Source of the DNA: an uncultured Senegalimassilia sp.
GTDB lineage: Bacteria; Actinomycetota; Coriobacteriia; Coriobacteriales; Eggerthellaceae
Length of the DNA stretch: 64,000 nt
Assembly: GCA_934630815.1 (NCBI GenBank)
Contig: CAKTWI010000009.1
Coordinates: 1 to 64,000 of the forward strand
Reading direction: 5' to 3'
A program made the translations under genes and the position numbers. The notes below the pieces were generated by a model. It was not told the DNA's origin. It did no database searches and saw only the letters and a program-made list of their open reading frames with translations. Below are positions 34,061 through 41,813 of the stretch, piece after piece. Position 1 is the stretch's first letter; each line of letters begins with the position of its first letter.

Positions 34061-35247
34061 TACTGATTGCTTCGCTTTCTAGAATCGTTTTGCAACAGAC
34101 CGTTACCTGCGTCTTTGATGCGGGCTATGGTTTGGTTTTTCAGCGTTGCACCCAGACTTCCCAATGTTGAAATGAGGAATTGCTTGGTGTCGGCGTCAAG
34201 TTTTGAACCGGCTCCCATCACGGTTGCCATGTTCGCTCCCAAACGGGTTTGAAAATCTGCCCAGCTTGTTGCGTTGGTTTGCATGATCAAATCATATATG
34301 GTTTGAATAAAGCGCTCTCGCTCAGCAGGAGTTTTGCTTCGCAACCACGTATCCAACGCTTCATCGAAGAACTGCGCGGATGCATTCAAATCTTCTTGAT
34401 ATACAAAATCATCCCCATCAACCATCCATGAGAATGGGTGATGCTGAAAGATGGCAGAAGCTGACGACTGAACTACGCGATAGTCATCGCGACGTTCCAA
34501 AATCATTCCGAACGCAGAAGACTCGGGAACGAGTTTATGGAGTTTGCGGTCGTACTCTGCGGTAGTTCGACGAGGGGAGGGGTCTTCAAGGAACGAGGGC
34601 CCATCGTGATCGTATATAGCGATGATCCGATGATAGGTGCCTTCGTCGGTGCATAATGCCGCGTATTGGGCGAGGTTTCCGCCTTTTGAATGTCCACCGA
34701 GTATCAGCGGGCATGTCGTGGCTGATGATACACCGGAAACATAAGCGAGCGCGGAGCGCTGGGAGGGGATAACCGGTTTATATGATAGATTGAAATCCTC
34801 TTTCCAGCCCGTCAGCGTTCCGTCGGTTCCACGGAACGCAATATAGGCCATGATTCCTTGCTCGGACTCGAAGAAAAAAGTGCATGCCGAGAATTGCTTA
34901 TCAACCGCATCGGAGGTTTCGTCGACGAACAGTGCAACGGAAACATCTCGATAACGTCTGCTAGCCCTAATGGCCTGAATGAAGCGAAAGGTGTCCTCGG
35001 AGTCCTTCAGCCAGCTCCCTTCCGTAAGCAAGTTGGCTTCGCAAAGAGCTAGTATGTCAGACAGCAAGACGGGCGTTGAGGTATGCGTGTCCAAAGAGCA
35101 TCTAACCGCAGACAGTTCAGGTTTAAGAATAAGCTGTCCGAAATTGAAATAGCACAGCGATGAAAATACAAGTGAATCAACCGGGTTTACGGGTAATTCG
35201 ATAAACGTTCGCTGCTCGCGTTCAATATACGTTACGATTGAGTCCAT
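34060..35247 (-). CDS. DUF2974 (Mbeg1-like) alpha/beta hydrolase family protein
   Basis: A 395-residue protein with the DUF2974 pattern. The N-terminal part has FSSLCYFNFG; a middle segment has MAYIAFRGTDGTLTGWKEDFNLSY. The nucleophile elbow is GGHSKGGNLAQYAA (Gly-x-Ser-x-Gly), then YDHDGPSF and a HHPFSWMVDGDDF block. The fold resembles lipases, and the serine motif is intact, so hydrolytic activity is plausible, but substrate and role are unknown to me. It is coupled to menA by a one-base overlap. It diverges from the thioesterase gene across only 41 bases. Confidence 0.85.
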   Translation of the reverse strand: MDSIVTYIEREQRTFIELPVNPVDSLVFSSLCYFNFGQLILKPELSAVRCSLDTHTSTPVLLSDILALCEANLLTEGSWLKDSEDTFRFIQAIRASRRYRDVSVALFVDETSDAVDKQFSACTFFFESEQGIMAYIAFRGTDGTLTGWKEDFNLSYKPVIPSQRSALAYVSGVSSATTCPLILGGHSKGGNLAQYAALCTDEGTYHRIIAIYDHDGPSFLEDPSPRRTTAEYDRKLHKLVPESSAFGMILERRDDYRVVQSSASAIFQHHPFSWMVDGDDFVYQEDLNASAQFFDEALDTWLRSKTPAERERFIQTIYDLIMQTNATSWADFQTRLGANMATVMGAGSKLDADTKQFLISTLGSLGATLKNQTIARIKDAGNGLLQNDSRKRSNQ

Positions 35248-35288
35248 GGCTTCATTCTAATCGTTTTGCTAGGCACTTGGAGGTTGCT

Positions 35289-35720
35289 ATGAAAGTTTGC
35301 ACCGCGATACCAGTTCGATATGCGGAAACCGACAAGATGGCGGTCGTATATCATGCAAACTATTTGCTGTATTTCGAGGATGCAAGGACTCGCTTTCTTG
35401 AAGAGCTCGGATATCCGTATGCGCGTATCGAGCAAGCCGGCTACTTATCTCCGGTTGTTTCATTCGAAGTGCACTACGGAGAGCCTTTGCGATATGGTGA
35501 CGTTGCCATCGTGCGCACTTGGGTCAGTGAATCTCGTGGTACCAAAACCACGTATTCGTATGAGGTGTTCAGGCAGGGTGATGATGTGGAAACCGCTAAG
35601 CCTTGTGTTACCGGCACGAGCACTCACTGTCTTGTTGATGCGAACACGTTTAAGCCGGTAAGCATCAAGCGCACGCTGCCTGAACTGTTTGATCTCTATG
35701 AACAGGTTTGCGAACGATAA
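35289..35720 (+). CDS. YbgC/4-hydroxybenzoyl-CoA-type acyl-CoA thioesterase
   Basis: A 143-residue hotdog-fold thioesterase. The family signature is complete: VRYAETDKMAVVYHANYLLYFEDARTRFLEELG, with the catalytic aspartate in the ETD segment. Acyl-CoA hydrolysis is expected; the natural substrate is not apparent. The ATG at 35289 follows GGAGG with a six-base spacer. The longer frame from 35238 overlaps the divergent gene and is rejected. One of only two plus-strand genes right of 32.3 kb. Confidence 0.9.
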   Translation: MKVCTAIPVRYAETDKMAVVYHANYLLYFEDARTRFLEELGYPYARIEQAGYLSPVVSFEVHYGEPLRYGDVAIVRTWVSESRGTKTTYSYEVFRQGDDVETAKPCVTGTSTHCLVDANTFKPVSIKRTLPELFDLYEQVCER

Positions 35721-35795
35721 GTTTCGTGTATTAGCGAAAAACAAGTTCTTCCATATACAGCATCTGAATCTCACTGTGCGTTCTTGTGACATTAG

Positions 35796-36383
35796 CTAGC
35801 CTTGCAGCGCTTTCAGCAAGGCCCCATTGATGTCGCTGTCAACGATCCATGATTTATCAACCTTATGCAAGGTTACCGTGATTGGATCGTGTTGTACCGG
35901 TGCTGCCGCATTGATGAGGTCAAGTGTGTTTTCGGCAACTTCGGATTTCGTCTGCTCTTCAGTGTTGTTTGCACTCGCACTGGATTCAAAATCTTCCTTG
36001 GCTTTCTGATCAAGTGCGGCAAAGATGCTGTCCGTTGTTTTACAGGTGATGGTGAGATCGACGGTTGCCGTGTCCTTGTTGATATCGATAGGGCCGAGCG
36101 CGTAGTCAAACCCATCAAGGTAAGCAGAGATGTACGCTATAGGGTCTATTCCGATGTCTGAGATCTGCTGATTGGCATCGTCCGAAAGTAAGCTACTCAA
36201 TGTTGCTTCATCTTTTGCTTTGATGGCTTCCAGAGGTTGAGAGATAGCTTGCTCGATGCGTTCCTCGTTGGAGGGGCCGCAACCTGTTAATCCTAACAGC
36301 AGAAAACCAGCAGCGATCATTACTGCAGCGACGCAGACGACATGAATCGATATCGACTTGAAATCTAGCGTTTTAGAGTTCAT
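35796..36383 (-). CDS. Predicted lipoprotein of unknown function
   Basis: This 195-residue protein starts with basic and polar residues and a hydrophobic stretch (VVCVAAVMIAAGFLLLGL) ending in the lipobox LTGC. The mature part opens with GPSNEERIEQAISQPLEAIKAKDEATLSSLLS, reminiscent of DUF4878/NTF2-like lipoproteins that begin with a helix and a folded beta sheet. I cannot assign a family. The ATG at 36383 has AGGTGG upstream; a TTG 24 bases earlier is less likely. The candidate dif site lies 30 bases upstream of this start. Confidence 0.7.
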   Translation of the reverse strand: MNSKTLDFKSISIHVVCVAAVMIAAGFLLLGLTGCGPSNEERIEQAISQPLEAIKAKDEATLSSLLSDDANQQISDIGIDPIAYISAYLDGFDYALGPIDINKDTATVDLTITCKTTDSIFAALDQKAKEDFESSASANNTEEQTKSEVAENTLDLINAAAPVQHDPITVTLHKVDKSWIVDSDINGALLKALQG

Positions 36384-36413
36384 GGGCCGACCACCTTTGA
36401 AATTCAATTTGCT

Positions 36414-36441
36414 AGTTTACATAACATATATTATCAATGCT
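36414..36441 (-). other. Candidate dif site (XerC/XerD recombination site, replication terminus)
   Basis: Read on the minus strand the 28 bases divide as XerC arm AGCATTGATAA, 6-bp centre TATATG, and XerD arm TTATGTAAACT. The XerD arm is identical over 11 bases to the Bacillus subtilis arm as I recall it and close to the E. coli arm TTATGTTAAAT. The XerC arm ends in GATAA, as in actinobacterial sites. It lies between two genes, where transcription changes from mostly plus to mostly minus. ftsK, whose product activates XerCD at dif, is 18 kb away. Confidence 0.65.
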
Positions 36442-36465
36442 AAATACAGTTCAATCACACGGTTG

Positions 36466-36495
36466 ACGATAAGTCTGTATAAGCAGACATATCGT
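36466..36495. repeat. Inverted repeat next to the dif candidate
   Basis: ACGATA-A-GTCTG, six-base loop TATAAG, CAGAC-A-TATCGT: 12-base arms with one A/A mismatch. It may end transcription of the dut-side operon or belong to the terminus region; no T run follows. The rest of 36384-36614 shows no gene. Confidence 0.55.
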
Positions 36496-36614
36496 ATCAA
36501 ATACATGAACCCAGCTTGAACTTAGACAGTTGTGTTGTGCTTATAGAAACGATTTCGACCTTCCTGTCATGTATACGTTTCATGCCAAGCTCAGCTCAAT
36601 TCGGGAAATATCCA

Positions 36615-37097
36615 CTAACCCCATGTTGAGGTTCCTGCAGCGGTTCCTGCGCTCATATTGCCGGCAACGCTTGCGAAGTCTCCGCTCTGAAGCATCTGCT
36701 CGATTACGGGAAACATAATTGCAAAGGAAACCGCGTTGAGTGCTACGGCTACCAAGCAGATAACCAATGCGGTCCGTGCGGACTTGAGCATTCCGCGAGC
36801 TATGGATGCGGTCTCGTTAGTCTTTTGGGCAAGTGAGTGCAGTTTTCGATAAGCCAAAAACGCACAGATCACACCGATGGTCCCTAATAGCATTCCGCCT
36901 ACAAACAGGGACAACGGGCCCGCGATAAATGCAAATGTCGTTTGGGAGCGAGCTGACCTCAGCGTTTGTTCGTCTAAGGTGTTCGGCCTGAACTGATGGT
37001 TTCCGTCATTAGGGTCAGGTTGCGTTTCCGCGTTTCCATACGGCTCGTGATTTTCGTCAAGGTATGGGCTGGGACGGTTGTTATGTTGGTCGGCCAC
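36615..37097 (-). CDS. Small membrane protein of unknown function
   Basis: A 160-residue protein. The first 45 residues are polar, with many Asn, Pro, Asp and His. Two hydrophobic hairpin helices follow at about 54-83, then a linker with KLHSLAQKT, and another hydrophobic segment at about 110-133. The arrangement resembles DUF4190-type membrane proteins, without a decisive motif. It begins eight bases after the dut stop on the same strand and is probably the last gene of an nrdR-dut operon. The C-terminus is Gly/Ala/Ser/Thr-rich. Confidence 0.65.
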   Translation of the reverse strand: MADQHNNRPSPYLDENHEPYGNAETQPDPNDGNHQFRPNTLDEQTLRSARSQTTFAFIAGPLSLFVGGMLLGTIGVICAFLAYRKLHSLAQKTNETASIARGMLKSARTALVICLVAVALNAVSFAIMFPVIEQMLQSGDFASVAGNMSAGTAAGTSTWG

Positions 37098-37105
37098 GTT
37101 AGCTC

Positions 37106-37552
37106 CTAATTGCGGATTCCGCTGCTGCCGAAACCCGATTCTCCTCGTTGTGATTCCGTCAACTCCTCGACCTGCTCGAAGTTAATCGTAGGTACCGGCA
37201 TGACGATAAGCTGTGCGATTCGGTCACCGATTTCAATGGTAAATGAATTGTCGGGGTCGGTATTCAGCAAAATCACTTTCAGCTCGCCGCGATAATTGCT
37301 ATCAATAAGACCAGGTGCGTTGACGATAGAAATGCCGTGTTTCGCAGCTAAGCCGCTGCGAGGCAATACAAAACCCGCATATCCTTCTGGTAGCGCGATT
37401 GCCAGTCCTGTGGCGACCATAGCGTGTTCTTGCGGTTTCAACACAATACGCTCAACGGATCTCAGGTCTACTCCAGCATCACCGTTGTATGCCTTGTGAG
37501 GGATCTGAGCATCGCGTGAGAGAATTTTAATAGGGACGCGTACGTTGTCCAT
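37106..37552 (-). CDS. dut: dUTP diphosphatase
   Basis: The 148-residue trimeric dUTPase that hydrolyses dUTP to dUMP and prevents uracil incorporation into DNA. All five motifs are present in order: GDAGVDLRS, PRSGLAAKHGIS, NAPGLIDSNYRGELKV, IGDRIAQLIVMP, and the C-terminal RGESGFGSSG that closes the active site. It follows nrdR after two bases on the same strand, linking it to deoxyribonucleotide supply. Confidence 0.96.
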   Translation of the reverse strand: MDNVRVPIKILSRDAQIPHKAYNGDAGVDLRSVERIVLKPQEHAMVATGLAIALPEGYAGFVLPRSGLAAKHGISIVNAPGLIDSNYRGELKVILLNTDPDNSFTIEIGDRIAQLIVMPVPTINFEQVEELTESQRGESGFGSSGIRN

Positions 37553-37554
37553 CG

Positions 37555-38001
37555 CTACTTCAACCCCTCAAGAGCCGCAGCAAATTCCTCTACATTCTGA
37601 AAATCTTTGTATACGCTTGCGAATCGCACGTAGGCTACATCGTCAAGCTTCGCCAATCGCACCAAAGCCATGTCGCCAAGTTCTTTTGAGCCGATTTCGC
37701 TTTTAGATGCATTGCGAAGCTCAGCTTCTATACTATCGATCAATGCACCCAATTGCTCAGGAGCTATCGGTCGCTTAGCGCACGCAATGAGGAGACCTCT
37801 CATGAGCTTTTGTCTGTCGTAAGCTTCGGACGAACCATCGGATTTGATGATGATAAGCGGATTGTCGCCTAAGCGCTCATACGTGGTAAATCTTCGACCG
37901 CATTGGAGGCATTCCCGCCTGCGGCGGATGCTGCTGCCATCATCAGAAGGACGGGAATCAACTACTTTGGATTCTAAATTTCCGCATGCCGGGCATTTCA
38001 T
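37555..38001 (-). CDS. nrdR: Transcriptional repressor NrdR
   Basis: A 148-residue zinc-finger and ATP-cone repressor of ribonucleotide reductase genes. The zinc ribbon uses Cys3, Cys6, Cys31 and Cys34 (MKCPAC...CLQCGRRFTTYE). The ATP-cone follows from IIIKSDGSSEAYDRQKLMRGL. It senses ATP/dATP balance and binds NrdR boxes; none was identified in this window. Co-transcribed with dut. Located head-to-tail with the ORF at 38135, whose stop is 134 bases upstream. Confidence 0.96.
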   Translation of the reverse strand: MKCPACGNLESKVVDSRPSDDGSSIRRRRECLQCGRRFTTYERLGDNPLIIIKSDGSSEAYDRQKLMRGLLIACAKRPIAPEQLGALIDSIEAELRNASKSEIGSKELGDMALVRLAKLDDVAYVRFASVYKDFQNVEEFAAALEGLK

Positions 38002-38134
38002 ACAATCGCACTCCTTCGTTCGATGATATGTAGCCTAACATACAAGATATAGCGGTTTATACATTGTTACAAAAGAGTGCATCAAATCGTGACACAAGAT
38101 ATTGCCCTTAACGGAAGTGCGGATAAGCAATGAT

Positions 38135-38428
38135 TCACATAATTCCAGCGATGATGGTAAGCAATGCGAACAAGGTGATTGCGCCGGCGGTTTGAGCTGG
38201 AGTTGCGCGAGGTCCTGTTTGATGTGGCTGACGGAGGTCGCCACGTTGCCTGATACGTGCGTTAATGCATCGAGACTCGCCGCCAGGATGACAGGATGAT
38301 ATTTCGTCGACCTGCCGGGCGCTGTATCCAGATCCGGGAAATTGAATGATATGCGCAGATGAAACGCGTGCGTCTAGTTTAAGCGCCGCTGTGCCGCTGA
38401 TTGTCAAACGAGAATCACGGTGTTGCAT
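38135..38428 (-). CDS. SOS-controlled small ORF divergent from lexA, possibly frameshifted
   Basis: A 97-residue ORF behind the strong ribosome-binding site GGGGAGGAAAT, under a consensus promoter that overlaps both LexA boxes. It ends in a hydrophobic helix (AGAITLFALLTIIAGIM). The middle of the gene reads more like protein, with higher GC at third positions, one frame over. There it gives DLDTAPGRSTKYHP, then ILAASLDALTHVSGN, then a helical VATSVSHIKQDL. Two compensating frameshifts would join N-terminus, this middle and the C-terminal helix into about 100 residues. The location matches SOS cell-division inhibitors of other bacteria (YneA, DivS, Rv2719c), but no LysM domain is visible. Confidence 0.4.
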   Translation of the reverse strand: MQHRDSRLTISGTAALKLDARVSSAHIIQFPGSGYSARQVDEISSCHPGGESRCINARIRQRGDLRQPHQTGPRATPAQTAGAITLFALLTIIAGIM

Positions 38429-38446
38429 ATTTCCTCCCCTTTGCTC

Positions 38447-38476
38447 TTGCGTAGAACCTTTGTTCGCATATATAAT
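38447..38476 (+). promoter_or_regulatory. lexA promoter
   Basis: TTGCGT (38447-38452), an 18-bp spacer and TATAAT (38471-38476). One LexA box lies in the spacer and the second at the expected start of transcription, so the gene is autoregulated. Confidence 0.8.
38454..38467 (-). promoter_or_regulatory. LexA operator 1
   Basis: On the minus strand this reads CGAACAAAGGTTC (38466-38454), matching the Gram-positive SOS box CGAAC-N4-GTTY. It is the mirror image of operator 2. Confidence 0.85.
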
Positions 38477-38500
38477 AGAGCGAACAAAGGTTCATGTCAA
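38472..38500 (-). promoter_or_regulatory. Divergent SOS promoter for the ORF at 38428-38135
   Basis: Minus-strand TTGACA (38500-38495), a 17-bp spacer and TATTAT (38477-38472). Operator 2 fills the spacer and operator 1 lies just downstream of the -10. Confidence 0.75.
38481..38494 (+). promoter_or_regulatory. LexA operator 2
   Basis: CGAACAAAGGTTCA on the plus strand, at the lexA start of transcription. With operator 1 it forms a 12-base inverted repeat separated by 14 bases. Confidence 0.88.
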
Positions 38501-38548
38501 CAAAAAACAAACGGATGTTCGTTATAGCTCACCTCGAAAGGATGGCCC

Positions 38549-39187
38549 ATGACCGACAAGATCACCAAGCGCCAGCAGGCGGTGCTCGACGTCATCGAGC
38601 AATGCATCCGCGAAAAGGGCTTCGGTCCCACTGTTCGCGAAGTGTGTCAGGCTTTGGGGCTCTCCTCCCCTTCCACTGTGCACGTTCATTTAAAGGCGCT
38701 CGAGGAGAAGGGCCTTATCAAGCGCGATGCGCTGAAATCGCGATCGATAGCGCTTACCTACCCGCTCGACCATACCGAAGATGCTACGAATATCGTTCAC
38801 GCTCAGTTTGACGATATCGTGTCCGTACCATTGGTTGGGGACGTTGCGGCCGGAGTTCCCATCCTTGCCGAGCAGAACATCACCAACACTATGTCTTTGC
38901 CTATTGAAATCGTTGGCGATGCACCTTCTTTCATGCTGTCTGTGCATGGGGAAAGCATGATCGAGGCGGGTATCAATGACGGCGATTACGTCGTGGTCAA
39001 AGAGCAGCCGGTTGCAAACAATGGGGACATCGTTGTTGCCATAATCGACGATGGGGCTACGGTTAAGCGCTTCTATAAAGAACAAGATCATATTCGACTG
39101 CAGCCAGAAAACTCTTCCATGGATCCCATCATTACCACTGATTGTTCGATTGCCGGCAAGGTTGTCGCCGTGTTTCGCCGCCTATAA
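38549..39187 (+). CDS. lexA: LexA repressor
   Basis: The 212-residue SOS repressor. The N-terminal winged helix-turn-helix runs to about residue 70 (KRQQAVLDVIEQCIREKGFGPTVREVC). The self-cleavage site is Ala101-Gly102 in GDVAAGVPIL. The catalytic serine is Ser136 (HGESMIEAGI) and the catalytic lysine Lys173 (GATVKRFY). GAAAGGA lies seven bases before the ATG. It controls its own gene, the divergent ORF and, by its box, recA-recX. Confidence 0.97.
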   Translation: MTDKITKRQQAVLDVIEQCIREKGFGPTVREVCQALGLSSPSTVHVHLKALEEKGLIKRDALKSRSIALTYPLDHTEDATNIVHAQFDDIVSVPLVGDVAAGVPILAEQNITNTMSLPIEIVGDAPSFMLSVHGESMIEAGINDGDYVVVKEQPVANNGDIVVAIIDDGATVKRFYKEQDHIRLQPENSSMDPIITTDCSIAGKVVAVFRRL

Positions 39188-39271
39188 AAGGAATGCATGG
39201 GGCAGCTTCTGCAATTGGGAAGCTTGAGTTGACGGATCGCGTCGCCCAAGGATCTTATCCTGGTGACACAT

Positions 39272-39320
39272 AACAGAAGCCTTAATGCAAAATGGATGCA
39301 TTAAGGCTTCTGTTTATTTG
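39272..39320. terminator. Bidirectional terminator between lexA and hflX
   Basis: An 18-bp perfect stem starting AACAGAAGCCTTAATG (39272-39289) has a 7-base loop and its complement (39297-39314). TATTTG follows on the plus side. It separates two convergent genes. Confidence 0.9.
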
Positions 39321-39390
39321 GGTTCGTACGTGTGAACCTGCTATTGCGCAATTGGTTCTATGTTGCTGGTAAAGGTACAGACTGTCTGCT

Positions 39391-40704
39391 TTAATTATCC
39401 GAATCGCAGATTGCTTTGAACTCATCAACATAGGCTTTTGGCACCAACATGGTCAGATGAGTCCCGGTTTCGATATGCTCTTCAGTCAAGATTCTGCAAC
39501 GCTCGTGAGCCTTCGATACCAAATCACCGCGTTGGTACGGAACAACTACATCAAGGTGCGTGTCTTGAGCGGATGCTACATGTGCGATCCTATCGACAAG
39601 CTGATCTATTCCCTCCCCTGTTTCCGCTGATACGAGTAGCGCATCATAGCGATTGGCCAATGCTTCCTGTTGCTCGATCGGCAATAAATCGCACTTGTTG
39701 AAAACGAGCACCCTTGGTAAGGTTTGCGCATTGATCTGCTCCAAGACTTCTTCAACAGCCATGATCTGTTCTTCAAATTCGTCAGAAGAGGCATCGACCA
39801 CATGCAAAATCAAATCCGAGCCGGTGATTTCATCCAGCGTAGATTTAAATGCTTCAACCAAGGTGGTCGGAAGCTTCTGAATGAAGCCGACCGTATCGGT
39901 TAACGTGATTTCGCGTCCTTCGGGCAGTTCGTATTTTCTTGTAGTGGAGTCGAGCGTTGCAAATAATTTGTCGTATGCAAGCACATCGGCATTGGTGAGC
40001 CGGTTGAGCAAACTTGATTTACCAGCATTGGTATACCCCGCGAGCGAGACCTTAAACATCCCGCTTTCATACCTGCTCTCTCGTTGAACGGCTCGAACTT
40101 CAGCTAAATGCGCAAGTTCGCGTTTAATGGTGGTGATACGCTTGCGAACTAATCGACGGTCAACTTCAAGCTGGCTTTCGCCTTCGCCGAATCGGCTGCC
40201 TACGCCACCGCCCATGCGGTTTGAGGCTAAATGCGACCACATACCGCGAAGTCGAGGGAGCAGATATTGGTTCTGAGCAAGGCGAACTTGCAAACGTCCT
40301 TCTTTGGTCGTCGCATGAAGTGCGAAGATGTCCAAGATCAAAGCGGTGCGATCGATGACTTTTAAGTCGCGATCAACGGACTTCTCCAGGTTTGATTGCT
40401 GCGATGGCGTTAACTCATCATCGAAAATGATCAAATCCGCTCCAGTTGATCGGCAAAGTCGAGATATCTCCTCCACCTTGCCGCTACCCACAAAAGTCCT
40501 GGGATTTGGAGAATCAAGCTTTTGGGTTGTAACGGCAACCGTATCTGCTCCTGCGGTATCCGCTAATCGCTCAAGCTCCGCTAATGAAGATGAGACGTTC
40601 CAACGCATGCCGGGTCGTTCGACGCCAACAAGCACGGCCTTTTCCCTCTTCTCTTCAACAGTTGTTTTCGCGCCCTTAACTAAGACCGATTGATATTCCG
40701 ACAT
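39391..40704 (-). CDS. hflX: Ribosome-associated GTPase HflX
   Basis: A 437-residue GTPase that splits or rescues stalled ribosomes under stress. The N-terminal HflX domain contains GSGKVEEI and an ATPase-like glycine-rich GGGVGSRFGEGESQLE linker. The G domain shows G1 GYTNAGKSS, G3 DTVGFIQKLP, and G4 FNKCD. A helical and ferredoxin-like tail follows. GGAGAGGA precedes the ATG. The dapF terminator at 40782-40819 isolates it, so it needs its own promoter in the 75 bases upstream; none is obvious. Confidence 0.96.
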   Translation of the reverse strand: MSEYQSVLVKGAKTTVEEKREKAVLVGVERPGMRWNVSSSLAELERLADTAGADTVAVTTQKLDSPNPRTFVGSGKVEEISRLCRSTGADLIIFDDELTPSQQSNLEKSVDRDLKVIDRTALILDIFALHATTKEGRLQVRLAQNQYLLPRLRGMWSHLASNRMGGGVGSRFGEGESQLEVDRRLVRKRITTIKRELAHLAEVRAVQRESRYESGMFKVSLAGYTNAGKSSLLNRLTNADVLAYDKLFATLDSTTRKYELPEGREITLTDTVGFIQKLPTTLVEAFKSTLDEITGSDLILHVVDASSDEFEEQIMAVEEVLEQINAQTLPRVLVFNKCDLLPIEQQEALANRYDALLVSAETGEGIDQLVDRIAHVASAQDTHLDVVVPYQRGDLVSKAHERCRILTEEHIETGTHLTMLVPKAYVDEFKAICDSDN

Positions 40705-40781
40705 CGGTAATCCTCTCCGGTGGGTTCAAGCTGAAATGCGTACATTGGAATGGATTACGGCTTGTGCTTGATCTGGTCCCC

Positions 40782-40819
40782 CAAAATGAAAACAAGCGCA
40801 GGTTCATTCCTGCGCTTGT
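40782..40819 (-). terminator. Terminator of the miaB-miaA-dapF transcript
   Basis: The minus-strand stem ACAAGCGCAGG...CCTGCGCTTGT (40819-40792), loop AATGAA, is followed by TTTCATTTTGG. Confidence 0.88.
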
Positions 40820-40852
40820 CGATAGTAGCATAATGTATCAGATAATGAGCGG

Positions 40853-41773
40853 CTACAACTCAACGGTACCCTGGAAGGCTTCCGTGGCAGAACCCGTCAT
40901 CATCACATGATCATCGGCATCCCACTTGATATGAAGCGTACCGCCGCGCAATACGACATTGTTCTCCCTAGAAGCACGGCCGGTTAATGCTGCTGCCACA
41001 TTAGTGGCACACGCCCCGGTACCGCAGGCAAGGGTCTCGCCGCAACCGCGTTCAAACACGCGCATCGCAATGGCATCTTCGCCGACGTGAGCGAATTCGA
41101 CGTTGGTTTTCTCAGGGAACGCCGAATGGCTTTCGTAATATGCGCCGATTCGATTCAAATCCAGCGTTGCGAGACATTTATCGTTCGCGTTTACGAACAG
41201 TTCATCGGGCAGTGTGCTGAAATCGTCGATGAAGCAGATAGCATGCGGATTCCCCATAGAGACACACGTGAAGGCAAACGCCCCCCAGGGAGATTCGATA
41301 GCGCTGTCTTTTACGAAACCTGTACCTTCTTCGGTGTGAGCGTTTGCAGGAAGGTCAACCGGTACATCTTGCGGGTCGAGAACAGGATGGCCCATATCAA
41401 CGGTTGCAAAGGTCAACTTGTCATGCTTGTCTACGTCAAAGCTGATCGGTTTCGGACCCGCCAACGTGTCGGCCACGAAGGAGCCATCGCTTGCAAGTAC
41501 GAACCCGCGGTCCACGAGATACTTCGCAAAACAACGAACTCCGTTACCGCACATTTGAGCTAGCGTGCCATCAGCGTTGATGTAGTGCATGTATGCAGCA
41601 CACTCGGAGCGTTTCGAAGGGCGCACCATAATCACGCCATCTGCGCCGATGCCGAAATGACGATCGCACAGCAAAGCGACCTGTTCCTGCGTCAGCTCGA
41701 TATCTCGTGAAAAATCATCGATGAAAACGAAGTCATTGCCAAGACCGTGAAGCTTAACAAAATCCAATTCCAT
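40853..41773 (-). CDS. dapF: Diaminopimelate epimerase
   Basis: This 306-residue enzyme interconverts LL- and meso-diaminopimelate for lysine and peptidoglycan. Both catalytic cysteines are present: Cys75 in AQMCGNGVRCF and the second in GCGETLACGTGACA. The N-terminus LDFVKLHGLGNDFV is typical. The only ribosome-binding-site-like AAAGGAG is about 15 bases before the ATG, longer than usual, and an in-frame stop just upstream rules out an earlier start. Together with dapA and dapB at 58.6-60.5 kb, three lysine-pathway genes lie in the window. Confidence 0.96.
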   Translation of the reverse strand: MELDFVKLHGLGNDFVFIDDFSRDIELTQEQVALLCDRHFGIGADGVIMVRPSKRSECAAYMHYINADGTLAQMCGNGVRCFAKYLVDRGFVLASDGSFVADTLAGPKPISFDVDKHDKLTFATVDMGHPVLDPQDVPVDLPANAHTEEGTGFVKDSAIESPWGAFAFTCVSMGNPHAICFIDDFSTLPDELFVNANDKCLATLDLNRIGAYYESHSAFPEKTNVEFAHVGEDAIAMRVFERGCGETLACGTGACATNVAAALTGRASRENNVVLRGGTLHIKWDADDHVMMTGSATEAFQGTVEL

Positions 41774-41813
41774 GAGGGTTTACGCACGCTCCTTTAAGAA
41801 GGTTATATATGGA

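Noticed and set aside
38494-38548. ATG start upstream of lexA in another frame
   Set aside because: It reads through lexA out of frame with no ribosome-binding site and no family match.
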